Shown here: positions 59,401-64,000 of the stretch, in pieces
How positions within the stretch are numbered: position 1 is the stretch's first letter
Layout: each line of letters starts with the position of its first letter
Assembly (NCBI GenBank): GCA_016650295.1
Contig: JAENWA010000059.1
Location: forward strand, 1-64,000
DNA: 64,000 nt
Direction of reading: 5' to 3'
Source of the DNA: Desulfuromonadales bacterium
GTDB taxonomy: Bacteria; Desulfobacterota; Desulfuromonadia; Geobacterales; Pseudopelobacteraceae
Notes under the pieces: model-generated
What the model saw: only the letters and a program-made list of their open reading frames with translations
Told to the model about the DNA's origin: nothing
The model's database searches: none
Translations under genes and position numbers: made by a program

Positions 59401-60164
59401 TAGTTACCTATACACCTCCGGCTACTGCGGGGACCTACACCTTCACCTACACCGTGAAGGACAACTTCAGCACGCCGGCAACTTCCAATGTTGCCACTGT
59501 GACCGTGACGGTGACGGTGACCGCGTCTGCGCCGCCTGCAGCAACAACCATCTTTAACCCTACCGGCAACATCAGCACAATAACACCGTCATTCTCTTTC
59601 GTCGCTGTACCTGGTGCTACTGGTTACCAACTCTTCCTTCAGAACAATACCACCGGCACAGGGGCCCCAACTGCCGTATTCACTCCTGTTCAGGCCGGGT
59701 GCGCCTCAGGTACCGGCTTATGCAGCATTACTCTGCCATCATCTCTGCTCAACAACAACGCCTATTCATGGCAAGCTTCGGCACTTAACGCAGCTGGCCA
59801 AGGACCGTGGAGTAATGGTTTGAACTTTTTTGTCGGCGCCCTTGTTCCGCCTGCACCGACTATCATCAGTCCAACCGGCACAGTAATCACTACTACGCCG
59901 GCCTTTACTTTTAACGCAGTTCCTGGAGCAACTGGTTACCAGCTCTTCCTCCAGAACAATACAACTGTAACTGGTCATACCTCGATCGTATTTACACCTG
60001 AGCAAGCGGGTTGCCCATTAAACGGTGGCAATGGCATCTGTAGCCTTAACATCAACTTTGCAACACCGCTTGTTTCGACCAACAGCTACTCGTGGAATCT
60101 TTCCGTTCTGAATGCAGCAGGACAAGGGCCGTTTAGTACAGGTTTGAACTTCATTGTACAATGA
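56415..60164 (+). CDS. Giant secreted protein with Ig-like and fibronectin-like repeats
   Basis: A 1249-residue exported protein. The signal peptide (1-26) ends near SVASAAP. Residues 27-630 form a large unique Cys-containing domain without a family I recognise (VYSGGVLVVGGVEMILPKNL, LRHTIQSGAGCAGGPNCSPD). Four cadherin/Ig-like units of the VNDTATT type start near 635, 726, 831 and 934. Two fibronectin-like units follow (1043-1146 and 1147-1249), each with PGATGYQLFLQNNTT and AAGQGP. These resemble adhesive or scaffold proteins of the cell surface. AGGAGG lies 5 bases before ATG 56415. The two final units are almost identical to those of the gene at 60824. Confidence 0.85.
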   Translation: MKSKSFVSLFTLMFVLLMSSVASAAPTLVSPSPNSFGEIERITLNDPANVYSGGVLVVGGVEMILPKNLLIDLPANRLSLQQIFDQAPAACKAQNPPESGLAKVDKCNATGSGGIATLSAVRTNAGNVIVGDLFIQKAAETVHGVVTYINYDQGYYRVNGSATNPANTGAMVRLNDPGLRHTIQSGAGCAGGPNCSPDPRFCLDPDNYTNTFTTGYPMCIPSTVSRPFPGLTGVPAGTAVAAADGTGDLLCPDTNRTAALVEPAVADSRRFAPVKLGDTALAEGNFETVGGVRFLSAHSSSVQKALSTRTAADQPDYLFLEEVGVEAPPYQNQRLITLLIGFTTLANPATDVDLWTLHRDPVTNETHEFPFASVQGCDNAGGAGTCSNQGLVGAGANIFKIRHDVDFLIGPQPKLSPCAHLLASRFATSHPGICSGAPTTARDIAVLSPVPHEIIARTGRKITSPAGSLITIDINGNPATNGEYLFPLGLNLGGLGVAEMSEVNINELFTPIPFEGITWNLDRRLGPSGCLNNGGVCEAGAVGSAAFALDPFPYSGLDPRLQTSLLPNVSYIDPVFSPTTLTSSRNRMFSYVLGTNFNGNATVMPYALGTFPADPPLIQINPTPALNIFPPVVVADSATTPTGTAVVINVLANDVAVLGTLDPLSVTIVTPPASGTAVVNLPAGTITYTPTTPFSVGTATFTYTVANNFGSVSSPATVTVTITRKPTAVNDTAIVPAKSSSTISLVANDIAGTSPLNLASVVIVSALPANGSCGTLLNNLDGNVLYTAPQTVPAAPGTCSFSYTISDVSLPALISNVATVTVTITAPVAPTAVNDTATTTTGLAVIIPVLTNDTSPLSAINPATVSVSTPTGAIAPNTNSGTVSANLNGTVTYTAPPTAGTYVFSYTVKNSAVTPSISNTATVTITVTQGHIAPTAVNDTFPNATVPALITAGSPVTLNVLTNDTATTGSLINPASVAVSVPAGNGSATVDAITGIVTYTPPATAGTYTFTYTVKDNFSTPATSNVATVTVTVTVTASAPPAATTIFNPTGNISTITPSFSFVAVPGATGYQLFLQNNTTGTGAPTAVFTPVQAGCASGTGLCSITLPSSLLNNNAYSWQASALNAAGQGPWSNGLNFFVGALVPPAPTIISPTGTVITTTPAFTFNAVPGATGYQLFLQNNTTVTGHTSIVFTPEQAGCPLNGGNGICSLNINFATPLVSTNSYSWNLSVLNAAGQGPFSTGLNFIVQ

Positions 60165-60180
60165 TTGATAGATAAAAACA

Positions 60181-60208
60181 GGGACGCAGTTCTAACGAAC
60201 TGCGTCCC
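60181..60208 (+). terminator. Terminator hairpin of giant gene
   Basis: GGGACGCAGTTC and GAACTGCGTCCC form an exact 12-bp stem with a 4-base loop, 17 bases past the stop. There is no long U-run, and a second hairpin follows. Confidence 0.75.
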
Positions 60209-60234
60209 TCTAAACCTGGGCTAATAATTAGAAT

Positions 60235-60269
60235 GAAAAAGTCGAGAGCTTATAACTTTCGGCTTTTTC
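60235..60269 (+). terminator. Second terminator hairpin of giant gene
   Basis: GAAAAAGTCGAGAG and CTTTCGGCTTTTTC pair with two mismatches; the right arm ends in a T-run, as in a bidirectional terminator. A copy exists at 63153-63187. Confidence 0.75.
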
Positions 60270-60299
60270 AATTTCCGACAGGTATTGCGGTTATAATCA

Positions 60300-60823
60300 T
60301 TCATGTCTATGGGAGCCAGTCTGTTCATCTTTCTGCTGCTCCAGACAGTCACAGCATATCAGTAACAGCCAGGGTATAAAAACGTTCACAACAAACACGT
60401 AAATTAACTCATACAGATATATCTGCCACTTTTGTTGCCTATGTTTACTGTATATAACCGGCTGTTCTGCGGGTACGAGATTATAATAAAACTTCCAATT
60501 GAATGGGCACCAACTTAAATATTATCAGCATTCTGTGTATGTTACGCGGCTATGTATCACTTTCATCAGGGCTGTCAATTAATTTGCACCTATTGGAAGC
60601 CCGCGATAATCTTGATTAATTCAATAACATATTAAAAACAGACATGAATTCAATAATACACCGACTTGGTATGTTTCATGCTATAGTGTTTAATCACTAA
60701 TTATTTCAAGTGCGATAGTAGACAGTATCCGTTACAATTTATATCATTTAACTTGCACTGCGTTACGTCGAAGCTAACTTGCAAATACCGAGTATGGCAA
60801 TCCATTCAAAAGGAGGAAAAAGT
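60300..60823. other. Leader region of second giant gene with sigma-54-like promoter
   Basis: About 520 AT-rich bases without coding signal. TTGGTATGTTTCATGCT at 60666-60682 matches the sigma-54 pattern (GG 60668, GC 60680, ten bases apart) with one mismatch in the -12 box. The start at 60824 has AAAGGAGGAAAAAGT ahead of it. No enhancer-type repeat was identified. Confidence 0.45.
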
Positions 60824-63082
60824 ATGAAAAAGTTCAATCGATTTTTCGCATCACTTCTTCCCGTACTGCTGTTGCTCACGTTCCTGACCGGAAATGCGAG
60901 TGCAGCCATGCAGTCGGTCGGCCCTAACGACCCGGTAACAACGTTACCGACCTGGTACAGGGACAACAACAACCTCGCCCTGATGCCCTGCAACGATCAG
61001 GACACTCCCTACTGTATCCTGGGCCCCCCCTTCGACGCTTTGACGGTACCGCAAGTACCTATCACCACCACCGGGCCGATAACCGAAGCCAACTTCCCGG
61101 GTGAAGGCTTCTATTACTCTGCTTCCGCAACGATGCCCATTGAAGGGGGAACACCTAATAGAGATGCCCTGCTTATTTATGTCCTGGAGTTCGCCTTCCT
61201 GGGAGGAGTGACCCCGGATACTGGCGTGACTTTTTTGCGAACAGACCTGACGGAAATGAGGAACCTGCCGCCATTAACCCACTACAGGGTAACTCATCCA
61301 TATGGCACATTCGAATTCGAAACCGACAGCCAAGGCACGACCATAAGCGGCGGCAACGCTATACGCTTTGAAGACCAGCCCGGTAATGTTTTCAACTACC
61401 TGCCGCCGTTGTTTAAGAGTGCGCCTAACACCGGCATCGGCCCGTTCCTGAGGAATGCAAACGGCACCTTGGTTGTTCATGCTGCGACCGGTAAAACCTA
61501 TATCGGCGATGCGGTTACCCCGGTCACAGTGACCGGCGGCACCAATGGCAACATCTTCAAGATTGATCGGCTGACAGGACCCGGCGGCTCACCGGTACCA
61601 GGGGCATCATGGCAAACCAATCTCTTCACCCTCATGGGCCGGGTCTTCACCGGTCAGATCCCTTCTCCCATGACCATTGATCGCGTCACCTATGCCCGCG
61701 AGGCAGCATCGGAGCAGATCGATGTATTCGCTACCGCATTGCCGACTGCCATTCTCTCCATCAGCGGCAACGGCATAACGACAACGAACCTGACCCGTGA
61801 CCTCACCCCGAATACCACCAAATATTTTGCACATATTCCGCTGGCCTCGACAACGTTGCCTACTGCACTGAACATTACCAATTCCCTGGATACTCCCCCG
61901 ATCAACTATCCGGTCACCCTCGTGGATGATGTAGTTATCACCCAGGCATCCTACAACCCCGTTACCAGGGCCATGACGATCAAGGCGGATTCCCGGGACA
62001 ATCTGGCGCCTCTGCCTACCTTGACGGTTCCACAATTCGCCGCCCCGAGGACTCTTGACGCAACGGGAACGCTGGTCAAAACCTTACCGGTAAACACCAT
62101 CCCGCCGTTGACGGTAACGGTAACCTCTTCCAAATTAGGATCGGCCACGGCCTTTGTGAGCGTCGTTACCCCGCCGGCGCCACCGGTTGCGGTGGCTGAT
62201 ACGGCAACTACAGCCGCAAACTCCGCCGTGACGATCTCCGTGCTTGCCAACGACACAACGACCGGCACTGTCACGGTAGTAACGTCGGCTCCGCTCAACG
62301 GCACGGCTGTTGCGAATGCCAACGGCACAGTGACCTTTACGCCTACAGCGGGATTCTCCGGCGCGGCCAGCTTTAGCTATACGATTAATGATACCTTTGG
62401 CCAGATTTCCAATTCAGTGTCCGTCGCCGTGACCGTCACAGGTTCAACACTGCCCGCAGCAACAACTATCTTTAACCCTACCGGCAACATCAGCACAATA
62501 ACACCGGCCTTTTCTTTTGTCGCTATACCAGGTGCTACTGGTTACCAACTCTACCTTCAGAACAACACCATAGGTACGGGAGCCCCAACTGCCGTATTCA
62601 CTCCTGTTCAGGCCGGATGCGCCTCGGGTACCGGCTTATGCAGCATTACTCTGCCATCACCTCTGCTCAACAACAACGCATATTCATGGCAAGCTTCGGC
62701 ACTTAACACAGCTGGCCAAGGACCGTGGAGTAATGATTTGAACTTTTTTGTCGGCGCCCTTGTTCCGCCTGCACCGACTATCATCAGTCCAACCGGCACA
62801 GTTATTACTACTACGCCGCCCTTTACTTTTAACGCAGTTCCTGGAGCAACTGGTTATCAGCTCTTCCTCCAGAACAACACAACTGTAACTGGTCATACCT
62901 CGATCGTATTTACGCCTGAACAAGCGGGTTGTCCATTAAACGGTGCCAATGGCATCTGTAGCCTTAACATCAACTTTGCAACACCGCTTGTTTCGACCAA
63001 CAGCTACTCGTGGAATCTTTCAGTAGTGAATGCAGCAGGACAAGGGCCGTTTAGTGCGGGTCTGAACTTCATCGTTCAATGA
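60824..63082 (+). CDS. Secreted protein with Ig-like and fibronectin-like repeats, paralogue
   Basis: A 752-residue exported protein. Signal peptide 1-27 (cleavage near NASAAM). Residues 28-450 are a unique domain (LPTWYRDNNNLALMPCNDQD, NAIRFEDQPGNVFNYLPPL, TLMGRVFTGQIPSPMTIDRV) not seen in the first giant protein and not recognised. One cadherin/Ig-like unit (VAVADTATT, about 452-545) and two fibronectin-like units (546-649 and 650-752) follow; the latter are nearly identical to those of the neighbour. AGGAGG lies 8 bases upstream. The shared C-terminus suggests a common anchoring or export function, possibly with the multicopper oxidase at the cell surface. Confidence 0.85.
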   Translation: MKKFNRFFASLLPVLLLLTFLTGNASAAMQSVGPNDPVTTLPTWYRDNNNLALMPCNDQDTPYCILGPPFDALTVPQVPITTTGPITEANFPGEGFYYSASATMPIEGGTPNRDALLIYVLEFAFLGGVTPDTGVTFLRTDLTEMRNLPPLTHYRVTHPYGTFEFETDSQGTTISGGNAIRFEDQPGNVFNYLPPLFKSAPNTGIGPFLRNANGTLVVHAATGKTYIGDAVTPVTVTGGTNGNIFKIDRLTGPGGSPVPGASWQTNLFTLMGRVFTGQIPSPMTIDRVTYAREAASEQIDVFATALPTAILSISGNGITTTNLTRDLTPNTTKYFAHIPLASTTLPTALNITNSLDTPPINYPVTLVDDVVITQASYNPVTRAMTIKADSRDNLAPLPTLTVPQFAAPRTLDATGTLVKTLPVNTIPPLTVTVTSSKLGSATAFVSVVTPPAPPVAVADTATTAANSAVTISVLANDTTTGTVTVVTSAPLNGTAVANANGTVTFTPTAGFSGAASFSYTINDTFGQISNSVSVAVTVTGSTLPAATTIFNPTGNISTITPAFSFVAIPGATGYQLYLQNNTIGTGAPTAVFTPVQAGCASGTGLCSITLPSPLLNNNAYSWQASALNTAGQGPWSNDLNFFVGALVPPAPTIISPTGTVITTTPPFTFNAVPGATGYQLFLQNNTTVTGHTSIVFTPEQAGCPLNGANGICSLNINFATPLVSTNSYSWNLSVVNAAGQGPFSAGLNFIVQ

Positions 63083-63098
63083 TTTTCTGCTGAACTAA

Positions 63099-63126
63099 GG
63101 GACGCAGTTCTTACGGACTGCATCCC
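63099..63126 (+). terminator. Terminator hairpin of second giant gene
   Basis: GGGACGCAGTTC and GGACTGCATCCC pair with a few mismatches, followed by AAAAAA. It is the copy of 60181-60208. Confidence 0.65.
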
Positions 63127-63152
63127 AAAAAACCTAGGCTAATAATTAGAAT

Positions 63153-63187
63153 GAACAAGTCGAGAGTTTATAACTCTCGGCTTTTTC
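63153..63187 (+). terminator. Second terminator hairpin of paralogue
   Basis: GAACAAGTCGAGAG and CTCTCGGCTTTTTC pair, with the T-run in the right arm; copy of 60235-60269. Confidence 0.7.
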
Positions 63188-63381
63188 AATTTCCGACAGG
63201 TATTGCAGTTATAATCAGCAAGTCAAATCCAACCCTCCGTATTCTTACGTTTTTATCTAGCGCTGTCCATGCAGAATCGTATCGACTCTTTGGTTTCTTT
63301 AGTCCACGTTGTTGTTGTATTCAACTATTATTAATCATATAACAGTGTTCAGGATGCTTTATTAGTTTTGGAGGTGCCCTC

Positions 63382-64000
63382 ATGGAGTATTTTAGAATTA
63401 TTTCTTGGTTGTTCCTGACAATTATTTTCTTAGGCTGCACTCATGTCTGGGCTACGCAGCCACTCAATCAAAATGCCAGAGATGTTGTTGCCGAAAGCCC
63501 TATCGGGCAGGTGAATGCAAACCCCTTATCGTTTGGGGCTAAGGGCGACGCCCGTTACAAGACCTCAGGCGATGGTAACGCCTTGATATCAGGTACTGAT
63601 GATACTGCAGCTCTGACATTGTTTTTGTCTGATCGAAAAAAAACTAATAGCACCGGTTCACACTTCGGGGGTTCGTCTCTGCATCTCGGTTCAAATGTGT
63701 TTAAAATAACCGGAGCTTTTACCATCAACGACCACTACACCACGGTGACCGGCGAGGGATATGGAACTTCGGTGATTCATGCTTTAACCAGTGGCGGCAA
63801 TATTGACACACCTGTTATCACATTTAACAAAGGTGCAACAGGTGATGCCTGGAACGATTTGCTTTCAGGTGGTGGGTTAAAAGAGCTAACCCTAAAAACT
63901 GATGCTTCCTCAAGAAGAAATACTGGTCTTCTGCTAGATTATGCAGAATATATGAGGTTTTCAGACATAACTATTGAAGGATTCGGTCTCAGTGCAATTA
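63382..64000 (+). CDS. Exported beta-helix (pectate-lyase-superfamily-like) protein, N-terminal part
   Basis: The first 206 residues of a secreted protein cut by the window edge. The N-terminus (ISWLFLTIIFLGCTHVWA) is a signal sequence; LGC could be a lipobox, or cleavage may occur after VWA. LSFGAKGDAR and, after a short insertion, SGTDDTAALTLFLSDRK match the start of the pectate-lyase/tail-spike superfamily, whose usual form is FGAKGDG-x-TDDTAA. Repeated short strands (HYTTVTGEGYGTSVIHAL, LKELTLKTDASSRRNTGLLL, MRFSDITIEGFG) fit a right-handed beta-helix. GGAGG lies 7 bases upstream of ATG 63382. It may act on or bind surface polysaccharide. Confidence 0.75.
   Translation, partial: MEYFRIISWLFLTIIFLGCTHVWATQPLNQNARDVVAESPIGQVNANPLSFGAKGDARYKTSGDGNALISGTDDTAALTLFLSDRKKTNSTGSHFGGSSLHLGSNVFKITGAFTINDHYTTVTGEGYGTSVIHALTSGGNIDTPVITFNKGATGDAWNDLLSGGGLKELTLKTDASSRRNTGLLLDYAEYMRFSDITIEGFGLSAI

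Larger units (their letters stand above)
59538..60299 (+). repeat. 762-bp direct repeat, copy 1
   Basis: Covers the codons for the two fibronectin-like units, the stop codon and the two downstream hairpins of the giant gene. The second copy at 62456-63217 keeps a constant offset of 2918 bases from end to end, so no net insertion or deletion separates them, and base identity is very high in the coding part. Confidence 0.9.
62456..63217 (+). repeat. 762-bp direct repeat, copy 2
   Basis: Second copy of the repeat at 59538-60299, covering the fibronectin-like C-terminus and the two hairpins. Differences are scattered; the hairpin stems carry several changes. Confidence 0.9.

Noticed and set aside
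59538-63217. Possible transposon ends at the direct repeats
   Set aside because: No transposase, inverted ends or target duplication is present; the repeat boundaries match gene C-terminus plus terminators.

Overview
The window looks like a chromosomal segment of a deltaproteobacterium of the Geobacter/Pelobacter (Desulfuromonadales) type. The evidence is a set of gene families and orders typical of that group: the queA-tgt-yajC-secD-secF-TPR-recJ run, a c-type haem motif in a periplasmic sensor, a lipoprotein multicopper oxidase beside very large secreted repeat proteins, hemerythrin and hybrid-cluster-associated redox proteins, and many multi-domain signalling proteins. Species cannot be fixed from the sequence alone. 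Most genes are moderately GC-rich; the stretches around 2.2-5.2 kb, 52.8-53.7 kb and 60.3-60.8 kb are more AT-rich and carry gene debris.

Left part (1-13.4 kb): the start of kdsB; an operon of a redox-disulfide domain protein, an Fe-S-type protein, a hemerythrin and a PAS protein, preceded by an FNR/HcpR-like palindrome; then an eroded island (about 2.2-5.2 kb) with a truncated HTH antitoxin, a chimeric HsdR-helicase/AlbA-type ATPase gene and a broken duplicate of the PAS gene end. Next come a hybrid histidine kinase, a PP-loop tRNA-thiolation-type enzyme, nucleotidase yfbR, an orphan HI0074-type protein, two hypotheticals, dgt and a secreted charged protein.

Middle (13.4-43.6 kb): rep-type helicase, a YyaL/DUF255 thioredoxin-fold protein, TPR proteins, tRNA-Arg(TCG), a duplicated Cys-rich small protein, an M1 peptidase, a ChaN-like protein, hrpB, a CDF transporter, recJ, the Sec/Q-base operon, a SpoIID protein, a haem-c HD-GYP phosphodiesterase, two oligopeptide-type ABC ATPases, an ArsR repressor with its operator, and a biotin operon (bioF-bioH-bioC) behind a BirA-like inverted repeat.

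Right part (43.7-64 kb): sugar-nucleotide genes (manC, lipoprotein, cupin isomerase, rfbD, rfbB); a compact ketosynthase/partner ketosynthase/ketoreductase/dehydratase/LolA operon that resembles aryl-polyene biosynthesis clusters, with a dehydratase that seems to start at CTG; an antitoxin with a frameshifted PIN toxin; 0.9 kb of decayed genes; and a surface locus with a multicopper oxidase lipoprotein, two giant secreted Ig-like repeat proteins that share a 762-bp direct repeat including their terminators, and the start of a beta-helix-type secreted protein at the right edge.

No rRNA, CRISPR array, intact insertion sequence or prophage was seen.
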